A DNA stretch of 64,000 nucleotides, from NCBI GenBank assembly GCA_028706255.1, contig JAQWBS010000001.1, positions 135,411-199,410 on the forward strand, written 5' to 3'. The stretch comes from Alphaproteobacteria bacterium (GTDB lineage Bacteria; Pseudomonadota; Alphaproteobacteria; RF32; CAG-239). The translations under genes and the position numbers were made by a program. Positions 26,440 to 34,900 of this stretch are shown here, in pieces. The notes beneath the pieces were generated by a model. The model was not told where the DNA came from. It worked only from the letters and a program-made list of their open reading frames with translations, and searched no databases. Within the stretch, counting starts at the first letter, position 1; each line of letters begins with the position of its first letter.

Positions 26440-27237
26440 ATGACAATGAGAATTATTGTCGCCTGCCATGGTGATATTAATGAAGAACAAAATGCAAGAA
26501 ACATTGGGCTAGTCCTCTCAGAGGTTGAATTAATCCCTAATGCTGTTTTTGCCTTGGAAGATGAAAAATCGAAAGCAACCGCAAACGTAATTATCAAGAC
26601 AATGGAGCTGAAAACACCTATTATTGTTGAAAATAATTTTACACCAATTGATTATAAAGAAGATGAAGACAAACCTGAGAATGAAGTCAAACTTAAGCTT
26701 GGAACAATTGAAGCTAAAAAAGAGGGGTTAGAAATTGCTTCTTTATCAATGGAAGAACTCTTTGCGAAAGGAGATAAAGTCTTAGAAAAATGGAACACCA
26801 AAGGCACATTACCTTCTTCTTGGAGCTTAGACATAGATAAAACAATCTCCAGTTGGCTTGAATTTGCTGAAAAAGTTAGCACTGATTTTGTCGACCAAAA
26901 CATTCTACTGGTTATGGGAGATGACCTAATTCGTTTTGCACCATATTTAACACAAGACTTCGTTGGCTTTACAAAAGAAAACAGCTTAGAAGTGAAAAAC
27001 GGAAACTTTTGTATTTTTGAAAAAGCTAAAAATTCAAACCGTTGGATTTGTCGCGCATGGAATGAAAATCCAGAAACCGTTTTGCAAGAAATTTATGACG
27101 AGGAATATGGTTGTGGCTGTGGAGACAACTGTGGCTGTGAACATCACCATGATGAAACGCAAGGGTGTTGTGGTGGACACCATTCTCACGAACATAGCGA
27201 AGAACATCCCTGTTCTTGCGGAAAACATAAGCACTAA
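26440..27237 (+). CDS. Histidine-phosphatase-fold protein, probably inactive, with Cys/His metal-binding tail
   Basis: 265 residues. The N-terminus (RIIVACHGDINEEQNARN) has the position and spacing of the RHG motif of the phosphoglycerate-mutase/histidine-phosphatase fold, with Cys for Arg; KATANVIIKTM matches the following helix; the second catalytic histidine is missing, replaced by MGDD in ILLVMGDDLIRF. The last 45 residues (about 220-265) are a Cys/His-rich tail with CGCGDNCGC, CCGGHHSHEH and CSCGKHKH, resembling a metallothionein. The ATG at 26440 is chosen because AGGAGA lies 6 bases before it; in-frame ATGs at 26419 and 26434 are less well placed. It converges on the csoR operon. Confidence 0.6.
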   Translation: MTMRIIVACHGDINEEQNARNIGLVLSEVELIPNAVFALEDEKSKATANVIIKTMELKTPIIVENNFTPIDYKEDEDKPENEVKLKLGTIEAKKEGLEIASLSMEELFAKGDKVLEKWNTKGTLPSSWSLDIDKTISSWLEFAEKVSTDFVDQNILLVMGDDLIRFAPYLTQDFVGFTKENSLEVKNGNFCIFEKAKNSNRWICRAWNENPETVLQEIYDEEYGCGCGDNCGCEHHHDETQGCCGGHHSHEHSEEHPCSCGKHKH

Positions 27238-27268
27238 AAAAGAGAGGGCATTTCCCCTCTCCTTTTTT
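27236..27268. terminator. Bidirectional terminator
   Basis: GAGAGGG (27242-27248), six-base loop, CCCTCTC (27255-27261), with T-runs on both strands. Serves the phosphatase-like gene and csoR. Confidence 0.88.
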
Positions 27269-27290
27269 ATACCCCCAAAACTAAATAAGG

Positions 27291-27590
27291 TTAACTCTGA
27301 AACTTATCAAGCAAATCTTTAATTTCATTAATCTTTTGAGTTCTTTCTTGTTCATTTTCAAAAGAATGAGCCACACAAGATTCTAAATGCGCTTTCAAAA
27401 TATTACTTTCAACAGATTTAATCGCTGAACGAATTGCCTTCAATTGAATTAAAATCTCAGGGCAATAGCGTCTGTTTTCAATCATCTTTTTCACACCTTC
27501 CATCTGCCCAATAGCACGATTAAGACGAGAGACTTCCTTCTCATGCGAAGGATAATCAATAGACTGACAACACTCGTGTTCTTTTTTCAT
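27291..27590 (-). CDS. csoR: CsoR/RcnR-family metal-sensing repressor, CsoR-type ligands
   Basis: 99-residue all-helical repressor (DUF156). RLNRAIGQMEGVKKMIENRRYCPEIL and the later LKAHLESCV show Cys, His and Cys with the H-x3-C spacing of Cu(I)-binding CsoR; an RcnR-type nickel set would differ. A His/Cys-rich N-terminus (EHECC) adds possible ligands. ATG 27590 is chosen because GGGAGAG lies just upstream. Last gene of the operon; the promoter at 28260-28288 carries CsoR-type palindromes, so autoregulation is likely. Cu(I) as effector is inference. Confidence 0.82.
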   Translation of the reverse strand: MKKEHECCQSIDYPSHEKEVSRLNRAIGQMEGVKKMIENRRYCPEILIQLKAIRSAIKSVESNILKAHLESCVAHSFENEQERTQKINEIKDLLDKFQS

Positions 27591-27601
27591 AATCTCTCTC
27601 C

Positions 27602-27991
27602 CTAATGACACCCATGATGATGTTCAACGCCTGTTGATTGAGGAACTTCTTTCATCAAGAGCGGACTCAAAAAATGTCCACTAGCTCCGATAATATATAA
27701 GAAGCCACCCAAAATCAAAACATATTTATTCACTTTATGAAAGGTTTTATTACAACAGCAGCGACAATCTCGACGATACATCAAATAAGACACCAAGAGC
27801 AATGCACCCGAAACAAACAAAAGAATTGTCATTTGCATATGACTTAATTCAAAAACACCCAAATTAACATTCACCCCAAAAGCCAAACTAAGCAAAATAA
27901 AGATAAGCGGCAAACCACAACAGATAAAATGAAAAAGTACAATTGCTAAGGTGGAAAGAAGCGAAAGATATTTTGTAGATTTAATATTCAT
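27602..27991 (-). CDS. Small MerT-like membrane protein, copy 2
   Basis: 129 residues with four hydrophobic segments. LFHFICCGLPLIFILLSLAFG carries the same vicinal cysteine pair before proline as the gene at 17832-18221; the loop has CRCCCNK and the C-terminus HHHGCH. Context between a metallothionein and CsoR supports metal handling, perhaps membrane transfer of copper. The ATG at 27991 is chosen by AGGAAA upstream, which drops 10 residues from the longest frame (GTG at 28021) and gives exactly the length of the paralog. Confidence 0.6.
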   Translation of the reverse strand: MNIKSTKYLSLLSTLAIVLFHFICCGLPLIFILLSLAFGVNVNLGVFELSHMQMTILLFVSGALLLVSYLMYRRDCRCCCNKTFHKVNKYVLILGGFLYIIGASGHFLSPLLMKEVPQSTGVEHHHGCH

Positions 27992-28051
27992 AAGTTTTCC
28001 TAAAAAAGAATGAGGAAACACTCTTAATGATGCTCCCTCATTTGTTATTAA

Positions 28052-28213
28052 TTAGCATTTGCAGTCTTTGCCACATTTACAGCTTTTTTCACTTACAGAT
28101 TTGTTGCCACATTGGCACTCATCACCACATTTACAATTCTTTTCGCATTGACAATTATCTCCACAAGAGCAATTCTCGCCGCACTTACAATTTGGATTAT
28201 TACATTTTGCCAT
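28052..28213 (-). CDS. Metallothionein-like cysteine-rich protein
   Basis: 53 residues, 15 of them cysteine, arranged as repeated C-x-C and C-G-x-x-C units (for example CKCGENCSC near the start and CKCGKDCKC at the end), with no aromatic residue. Such composition is typical of bacterial metallothioneins that bind Cu(I), Zn(II) or Cd(II). A GGGGA ribosome binding site precedes the ATG. It is the first gene of the operon with the MerT-like protein and csoR, which favours copper. Too short for most length cut-offs. Confidence 0.85.
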   Translation of the reverse strand: MAKCNNPNCKCGENCSCGDNCQCEKNCKCGDECQCGNKSVSEKSCKCGKDCKC

Positions 28214-28238
28214 TTTGTTTCCCCGAAATTAATAACAC

Positions 28239-28255
28239 ATACCCCTAGAAGGTAT
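28239..28255. promoter_or_regulatory. CsoR-type operator 2
   Basis: ATACC, seven bases, GGTAT: imperfect TACCC-GGGTA-like palindrome overlapping the predicted transcription start of the metallothionein operon. Confidence 0.55.
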
Positions 28256-28259
28256 TTTC

Positions 28260-28288
28260 AATATATACCCCCAATGGGTATATGTCAA
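28260..28288 (-). promoter_or_regulatory. Promoter of the metallothionein-csoR operon with CsoR operator 1 in the spacer
   Basis: On the minus strand TTGACA (28283-28288) and TATATT (28260-28265) with a 17-base spacer. The spacer is occupied by the palindrome ATATACCC-CCAAT-GGGTATAT (28263-28283), close to the published CsoR operator pattern TACCC...GGGTA. Binding of the repressor would block RNA polymerase. Confidence 0.75.
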
Positions 28289-28346
28289 CTATTATTTTAT
28301 AAATTATATAGTATAATATCACCATTGTAAAAATTGGAGAAGAAAA

Positions 28347-28796
28347 ATGATAAGAGCATTTAAGCCTGAAGACTTAGAAGAAATTATGAAAATTTGGCTA
28401 GAAACCAACCTAAAAGCTCACCATTTTGTTGATTCTGATTATTGGAAAAATAACTTCAACTTTGTTAAAATGGTGATGCCGCAATCTGAAGTTTATGTTG
28501 CAGAAGAAAATGGCAAAATCGTTGGCTTTATTGGACTTGTTGAAGGTTATATTGCAGGATTATTTGTTGATGAAAAACACCAAAGAAAAGGCATTGGCAA
28601 AGCTTTATTAAGAGAAGCACAAAAAAGATATAACCTCTTAACCTTAAACGTTTATGTCAGAAACAATGACGCCGTGAGATTTTATCTCAAACACGAATTT
28701 GAACTTGTCACGAAACAGACAAATCCTGACACTGGTGAAGAAGAATGTGAAATGAACTGGGAACGCAAAGCCTGCATGATGGGCGGAAGTTGTTAA
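28347..28796 (+). CDS. GNAT-family N-acetyltransferase
   Basis: 149 residues in a complete GNAT fold: IRAFKPEDLEEIMKIW at the start, strand 4 with VGFIGLVEGYIAGLFVDE, the acetyl-CoA loop QRKGIGKALL and a C-terminal NDAVRFYLKHEFE. YjaB/YiaC-like in layout. The substrate is unknown. A short CMMGGSC tail adds two cysteines. Divergent from the metallothionein operon. Confidence 0.85.
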   Translation: MIRAFKPEDLEEIMKIWLETNLKAHHFVDSDYWKNNFNFVKMVMPQSEVYVAEENGKIVGFIGLVEGYIAGLFVDEKHQRKGIGKALLREAQKRYNLLTLNVYVRNNDAVRFYLKHEFELVTKQTNPDTGEEECEMNWERKACMMGGSC

Positions 28797-28824
28797 TTTT
28801 CTAAGAAAGAGGACTTTAAGACAA

Positions 28825-29904
28825 ATGAGCAAAAAAATTCTTTTTACTGGCGGAGGCTCTGCCGGACACGTAACCCTTAATTTGGCACTCATTCCGGCTT
28901 TTCAAAAAAACGGCTGGGAAATTTCCTATATTGGTTCAAAAAACGGCATTGAAAAAGACCTTATTTCAAAGTTGAAAGATGTGACATATCACGAAATTCA
29001 AACTGGAAAACTCCGTCGCTATTTTTCTTTGAAAAATTTCATAGACATGCTCCGCATTCCTTTTGGCGTTCTGCAAGCAATCTATTTGGTCAAAAAAATA
29101 AACCCAGACATCATTTTTTCCAAAGGCGGATTCGTTTCTTTCCCTGTGGTCATTGCTGGTTGGATTAACCGCAAAAAAGTGATTATGCACGAATCAGATG
29201 TCACCCCTGGGCTTGCCAACAAACTCTCTTTTCCTTTTGTGACGAAATTTTTCACAACTTTTGACGACACAGTAAAATATGTCAAAGACAAAACGAAAGT
29301 AGAATATATTGGACCTGTTGTATCTAATCGTCTCAAAAAAGGCAAAACAGAAAACGGCTATGAATTTTGTGGGCTGACGGATAAAAAACCTATTATTTTA
29401 GTAATGGGCGGAAGCTTAGGAGCTAAGAGCATTAACAACGCCATTCGTGATAATTTAGAATTTATTTTGAAAAAATATCAACTTGTTCACCTTTGTGGCA
29501 AAGGACAATTAGCAGAAAACATCAAGAAAAAAGGCTATGTCCAATTTGAATATGTCAATAAAGAGCTTGCAGATATTATGTCAATTGCCGACCTCGTGCT
29601 TTCACGCTCTGGTTCAAACTCAATTTTTGAATTTTTAAGCCTTAAAAAACCAATGGTACTCATTCCTCTGCCATCCACACAAAGCCGTGGAGAGCAGAGC
29701 CTAAATGCGAAATCTTTTGCTCAAAAAGGCTTCTGTGAAATCATTAAAGATGAAGATTTGGTCAGTGGCAAAGAACTTTTATATGTCATTAATAAAGTTT
29801 ATGAAAACAAGGAAGATTACATCAAAGCAATGAAAGACGCTAAAGTTCCAATGGCAACCGACAAGAACATCTTTGAAAAAATTGTTGAAATTGCAAAAAT
29901 ATAA
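28825..29904 (+). CDS. MurG-type glycosyltransferase, probably not the dcw-cluster copy
   Basis: 359-residue GT-B enzyme of the MurG family, which adds GlcNAc to lipid I on the cytoplasmic face of the inner membrane. TGGGSAGHVTLNLAL is the N-terminal glycine-rich loop, FSKGGFVSFPVVIAG and the HESDVTPGLANK motif follow, then VMGGSLGAKSINN and SRSGSNSIFEFL in the donor domain. The sequence style is closer to Firmicutes MurG than to alphaproteobacterial ones, and it lies outside a mur gene cluster. It may be a second or transferred copy; a true MurG elsewhere would decide. Confidence 0.8.
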   Translation: MSKKILFTGGGSAGHVTLNLALIPAFQKNGWEISYIGSKNGIEKDLISKLKDVTYHEIQTGKLRRYFSLKNFIDMLRIPFGVLQAIYLVKKINPDIIFSKGGFVSFPVVIAGWINRKKVIMHESDVTPGLANKLSFPFVTKFFTTFDDTVKYVKDKTKVEYIGPVVSNRLKKGKTENGYEFCGLTDKKPIILVMGGSLGAKSINNAIRDNLEFILKKYQLVHLCGKGQLAENIKKKGYVQFEYVNKELADIMSIADLVLSRSGSNSIFEFLSLKKPMVLIPLPSTQSRGEQSLNAKSFAQKGFCEIIKDEDLVSGKELLYVINKVYENKEDYIKAMKDAKVPMATDKNIFEKIVEIAKI

Positions 29905-29919
29905 TCTAAACTAACTTTT

Positions 29920-30231
29920 ATGAAAAAAAGCAAATTACATCATGTCTTATCGGCACTTTTTGCGCTGTTGATTGTTTCAACGGCGGTTTGCTCTTATGTC
30001 AACCCTTGTGTTGGTGAAGAATGTTCAATACTCAGTGAAGAACTTGAAAAGCACACAGCCACTTCCGAAAGCTGTGCTCACGCGCACCACTTCCATGCCC
30101 ACCACAATTTTGTGCTATCTGCAACAGGGTTTGACTTAGAAGATATTGAAACACAAAATCTATCCCCCTCATATGAAAATTTAACGTTAAGTTATATCAC
30201 CACAAAAATATATCGCCCCCCGATTTGTTAA
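29920..30231 (+). CDS. Small periplasmic His/Cys-rich protein in CzcI position
   Basis: 103 residues with an N-terminal hydrophobic signal-like segment (about 8-25) and a mature part with CVGEECS, CAHAHHFHAHHNF. It lies just before the efflux genes, where CzcI-type periplasmic metal-sensing or modulating proteins are often found. The family assignment is by position and composition only; no conserved domain was recognised. Confidence 0.45.
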   Translation: MKKSKLHHVLSALFALLIVSTAVCSYVNPCVGEECSILSEELEKHTATSESCAHAHHFHAHHNFVLSATGFDLEDIETQNLSPSYENLTLSYITTKIYRPPIC

Positions 30232-30292
30232 AAATTTGAGCTGAATTTTCGGCTCATCACATCTATTTTTTAACATTAATCGGAGATTTTTT

Positions 30293-31546
30293 ATGTTTAC
30301 TAAAAACAAAATCTTTGTTTTGAGCTTGTTGGCAATTTTGTTCGCCTTCTCAAAGCAATCATACGCACAAACCTGTAATCCTAAAAATGGATATGATGTC
30401 CTCGCTTGTGCCATACAACAAAACCCAGACATCTTAAAACAAAAAGCTCAAGAACCTGTCTATCTTGAATATCAAAAACAAACAAAACGTTGGTTTGCAC
30501 CTGAACTTGACGGCGGGCTTAATTATACCAAGTCGGATGATGAAAAAGGCATTGAGGCTGAACTTGCCCTTTTGCAAAATATTGAAATGCCGAGCAAACG
30601 AAAGGCTCGCCAAAATAAAGCCGCTGCCGAGTTTGATAGCATTCGCCTTGCAACGCTTGAACAAGAAGAACAAACAACCTTTGAAACTTTATTTCTTCTA
30701 AACAGATTACGCCAAGTTGAAAAAGAGAAAGAAGTTGTGCTGGAAGCGGTTGAAACTTTTGAAAAAGTTTTGAAAAAATATCGCCAATCTGCAGTACTCT
30801 CTCCCGAAGATGAAGTTTCTAAAGACGTTTTCTTAATGGCACTCAAAGGCTATAAAATTGAACTTCAGCAATTGACTGATGAGAAAAACGCTTATCAAAG
30901 TGCCTTGGCTTATATGCTTCAACTCAAAAACACAACAAAGATAACTTCCGCTTGGTTTTTATCCGCACCAAAAACTTGGCCTGTCATTAAAAACATTGAT
31001 GTCACAACCAGTTATGAAGTCGAACAAGAAAACTTGAACTTAAGCCAAGCACAAGCAGATTATCTTGAATCTAAATCAAGTAATGCCAATTTCAATGTTG
31101 GACCTTACATTGCCACAAAACCAGGGGGCTTAGGAAAACTAGAAACTTATGGCATTAAGTTTTCGTTTCCATTTCCTGTCAATGCGAATAAAAACCAAAT
31201 TAAAGGTGCAAAATTTGCAGTCAAAGCGGCAGAACAAAGCTATGCTTTCAAAAAAATTGAAGCGGAAAAAAATCTAGCCTTATTTATTCAACAATATGAA
31301 CAAGGCAAAAAAAACCTCAAAGAAATTCATCCTGGAGATTTGAAAAGCCGACACCAAAATGTTGAAAGACTTTTTGCTAATGGTCGTGTGAGCACATCTT
31401 TGTTCATTGAGGCTCACCAACAAATGATTGAAGCAACAAAAACCTATCATCAATATGAAATGGAAACATTGAAATCTCTGTGGCGCATTTACCTCATCGA
31501 TAAATCTCTCAGCACAAACATTAAGGAGGTGGCTTATGCAAAATAA
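30293..31546 (+). CDS. CzcC-type outer-membrane efflux channel (TolC family)
   Basis: 417 residues with a signal peptide (about 1-25, cleavage near SYAQ). Two OEP repeats are predicted from long amphipathic helices, for example NIEMPSKRKARQNKAAAEF and NANKNQIKGAKFAVKAAEQ, with a coiled-coil channel expected. It would form the outer-membrane duct for the CzcA pump. A CGGAGA ribosome binding site precedes the ATG. The 3' end overlaps the adaptor gene by 11 bases. Confidence 0.82.
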   Translation: MFTKNKIFVLSLLAILFAFSKQSYAQTCNPKNGYDVLACAIQQNPDILKQKAQEPVYLEYQKQTKRWFAPELDGGLNYTKSDDEKGIEAELALLQNIEMPSKRKARQNKAAAEFDSIRLATLEQEEQTTFETLFLLNRLRQVEKEKEVVLEAVETFEKVLKKYRQSAVLSPEDEVSKDVFLMALKGYKIELQQLTDEKNAYQSALAYMLQLKNTTKITSAWFLSAPKTWPVIKNIDVTTSYEVEQENLNLSQAQADYLESKSSNANFNVGPYIATKPGGLGKLETYGIKFSFPFPVNANKNQIKGAKFAVKAAEQSYAFKKIEAEKNLALFIQQYEQGKKNLKEIHPGDLKSRHQNVERLFANGRVSTSLFIEAHQQMIEATKTYHQYEMETLKSLWRIYLIDKSLSTNIKEVAYAK

Positions 31547-31946
31547 GAAATTCTTTTCGTTAATGCTTTTAGCATCACTTCTGGCTTTCAGCCCGCTTTA
31601 TGCCGAAACGGAGCATGACGAGCACGATGAACATGAAGAACTTGTCTTGTCAGCAAAAGTCATTCAAAACTATGGCATTGAGATTGACATTCTTGAAAAG
31701 AACACCCCTTTTGTTTTACCAAGAGAAGCTTTCGTTAACGCGCAAGGCGACTATTTTCTCTATAAACAAGAAGCGGAAAATGTTTTTGAACAAGTGGAAA
31801 TTCACTTGATAAAAAAAACAAACTCAGAAATGTTTTTCACCTCAGACGATCTTTCGGCGGGAGAAAAAGTTGTTATTAAAGGTGCAAAATTTCTCCGTGT
31901 CATTCTTTTAGATAAAGAAGGCGGAGAAGTTGGTCATGCACACTAA
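31536..31946 (+). CDS. Miniature CzcB/CusB-like periplasmic adaptor
   Basis: 136 residues, about a third of a normal RND adaptor. A signal peptide is followed by an acidic His cluster (HDEHDEHEE) and then sequence like the membrane-proximal C-terminal domain of CzcB: LPREAFVNAQGDYFLYK, VFEQVEIHL, DLSAGEKVVIKGAKFLRVILLD. The lipoyl, alpha-hairpin and most of the beta-barrel parts are absent. The ATG has a near-perfect AAGGAGG 7 bases upstream, and the frame is intact, so it is not a frameshifted pseudogene. How CzcA and the channel connect is unclear. Confidence 0.68.
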   Translation: MQNKKFFSLMLLASLLAFSPLYAETEHDEHDEHEELVLSAKVIQNYGIEIDILEKNTPFVLPREAFVNAQGDYFLYKQEAENVFEQVEIHLIKKTNSEMFFTSDDLSAGEKVVIKGAKFLRVILLDKEGGEVGHAH

Positions 31947-31962
31947 GATTAAGGTTTAAAAA

Positions 31963-34900
31963 ATGATAAATAAGATAATTAGATTTTCTGTGAAGAACAA
32001 AGGAATGATTTTGTTTTTCACGCTTTTAACCATGCTTTATGGACTTTATAGCTTGGTTCATTTGCCGATTGATGCCATTCCTGACATCACCAACAATCAA
32101 ATTCAAATTAACACTGAAGTGAAAGGTTGGTCGGCGGAAGAAATTGAAAAGACCGTAACTTTCCCTGTGGAAGCAAATGTTCGAGGCATTCCAAACATCA
32201 AAAATGTTCGTTCCCTCAGCCGATTCGGGCTTTCTCAAGTGACGGTGATTTTTGACGATGATATGAACATTTATCTGGCAAGACAACTTGTTTCTGAAAG
32301 GCTACAAAACATTGAGGGGCTTCCTGAAGGAGCAAACCCTCAACTAGGACCAATCAGCACGGGACTTGGCGAGATTTTTCAATATAAGATTGACTTCAAA
32401 AAGATTGAGTCTTCACCGGAAAAGAGATTTCAACAACTCGTTGACCTAAAAACCATTCAAGACTGGAACATTAAGCCACGTCTATTGGGTGTTCGAGGTG
32501 TTGCGGAAATCAACACAACGGGAGGTTATGAACGTCAAATTCATATTTTGCCTAATCCTGAAAAGCTTTCTCATTATGGCTTGGAAATTGAAGACATCAG
32601 TGGTGCTTTGACAGATTCAACCCAAAACGTTGGGGGCGGATATGTTGAACAAGATGCAGAGCAATTTATTGTTCAAGGCATTGGTTTTCTTAAAGACCCG
32701 CAAGAAATTATGGAGCTTCCCGTTAAAGTTTTGCCAAACTATGATGTGATTACCATTTCAGATGTGGCAGAAGTCATTGAAGGCAAAGAAACTAGAACTG
32801 GAACGGCAACGTTTAATGGCGATGAAATTGTTTTGGGAACGGTTATGATGATGACAGGTGAAAACAGTCGAACCACCGCTCAAAACATTGCTGAAAGAGT
32901 TGAGGAAATCAAAAAAGATTTACCCGAAACCTTAGAGCTAACTGTGCTATATAGCCGTTCAGACTTAGTAAACGCCACCATTGGCACAGTTTGGCATAAT
33001 ATTGCAACAGGCGCATGCTTGGTAATTATCATTTTGTTCTTGCTGGTTGGCAATATGCGTGCTGCGTTCATCACTGCCTTGGCAATTCCTCTTTCGCTCT
33101 TAATTACGGTTATTGGCATGAGAATTTTCAACATCTCTGGAAACTTAATGAGCTTAGGAGCATTAGACTTTGGAATCATCATCGATGGCGTGGTCATTGT
33201 GGTCGACCATTGTATGAGAAAACTGAAAGAAAAAGTAGATGCACATGAAACGCTTTCTCATGAAGAAATTGATGAAGTTGTCATTTCGGCAACAAGCGAA
33301 ATTCGTAAAGCTGCAGGGTTTGGACAACTGATTTTAGTTGTGGTTTTCTTGCCGATTTTTGCACTTGTCGGCATTGAAGCAAAAACGTTCCAACCAATGG
33401 CATCAACCTTCATCTTTGCCTTACTGGGAGCAATGGTTTTGTCCTTTACGCTCGCTCCAGCACTCGTTGCTTTGCTTTTAAGAAACAGCAAAACGTCACA
33501 AGATTCTAAAATCATGCTTTTCTTAGAAAAAAGATATTCTCATCTTCTCTTTTTCTTGCTTAAGAAAACAAAACTGGTTGTTTCTTTTGCCTTGGCAATT
33601 ATCATCATTGGCATTTTTCTTTTCAAGTCTTTGGGTGGAGAATTTATGCCTCAACTCAAAGAAGGTGCTTTTGCATTCCACGTCATTAAACCTCAGAATG
33701 TGTCGCTGACCATGAGTTTAGAATTGCAGGAGAAAGTCGAGAAATTAATTAGTGAACACCCACAAGTCGAACATGTCTTTAGCCGAATTGGCACGAGCGA
33801 AATCGCCACCGACCCAATGGGCATGAACATTGCCGACACCTACATCATCTTAAAAAACTTTGGGAAAGGAATGGATTTAGATGCCTTCTCTCATGAGTTG
33901 ACAGAGGAGTTGAAGGAAAACTATACAGGAATGCAATATCTCGCCTCACAACCGATTCAAATGCGTTTTAACGAACTCCTTGAAGGCTCTCGCTCAGACT
34001 TAACCATCAAGATTTTTGGTGATGACTTAGAAGTTTTAGCAAAAATTGGGAAAGAAGTTGAAGAAGCCATCAAGCCTGTTTCCGAACAAGCCGATGTTGA
34101 ACTTGAGCAATTAGGGGCGTTTCCCGTTTTAGCAATTGAACCAAAACTTTCCGCACTCAAGAAATATGGCGTTAACAAAAACGAAGTCTTACAATTGATA
34201 TCTATGGCTCTTGCCGGTGAAGAAGTTGGATATTATTATGACAAAGACAAAAGATATCCAATCATCATTCGTCTTCAAGAAAGCTTGCGTGGAGACATTG
34301 AGGTCATCAAAAAACTTCCTGTCGCCACCTTAAACGGAAACGTTGTTCCCTTGGAAATGCTTGCTGACATTAGTTTTAAGGAAACTTATGGGGCAATCAA
34401 CCGAGAAGACGGCAATCGTCGCAGTGCAATTATGGTAAACATCAGAGGCATTGATACGGAAACATTTGTGAAAAAAGCTCAAGCAGTTGTTAAAGAAAAA
34501 ATCACCTTACCTGATGGCTATTACATTGAATGGGGTGGACAATATGAAAATATGCAAAAAGCCGCCAGCCGTTTGTCTGTTTTAACCCTCGTAACGCTTG
34601 GCGTGATGTTCTTTATGATTTATGCCGCATTCCATAGTGTTAAACAAACATTGCTCATTTTCTTCGGCATTCCGTTTGCTTTGTTTGGCGGGGTGTTGTC
34701 CCTCGTTCTGACGGGTATTCCATTTAGCATTTCAGCGGGAATTGGCTTCATTGCCTTACTGGGAATTGCTGTTTTGAATGGAATTGTTTTGATTAATGGA
34801 TTCGCAAAAAACAGTTATAACAACCACGGTTTGAAAGCTCGTGTCTTGCAAGGGGCAAAAATGAGGTTACGTCCGGTTTTGATGACGGCACTCACCGATG

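Noticed and set aside
27034..27234. Minus-strand frame opposite the Cys/His tail
   Set aside because: Shadow of the real coding strand; no ribosome binding site.
31536..31946. Frameshifted remnant of a full CzcB
   Set aside because: The preceding gene occupies the upstream sequence in another frame with full TolC-family features, and the short gene has its own signal peptide and ribosome binding site.
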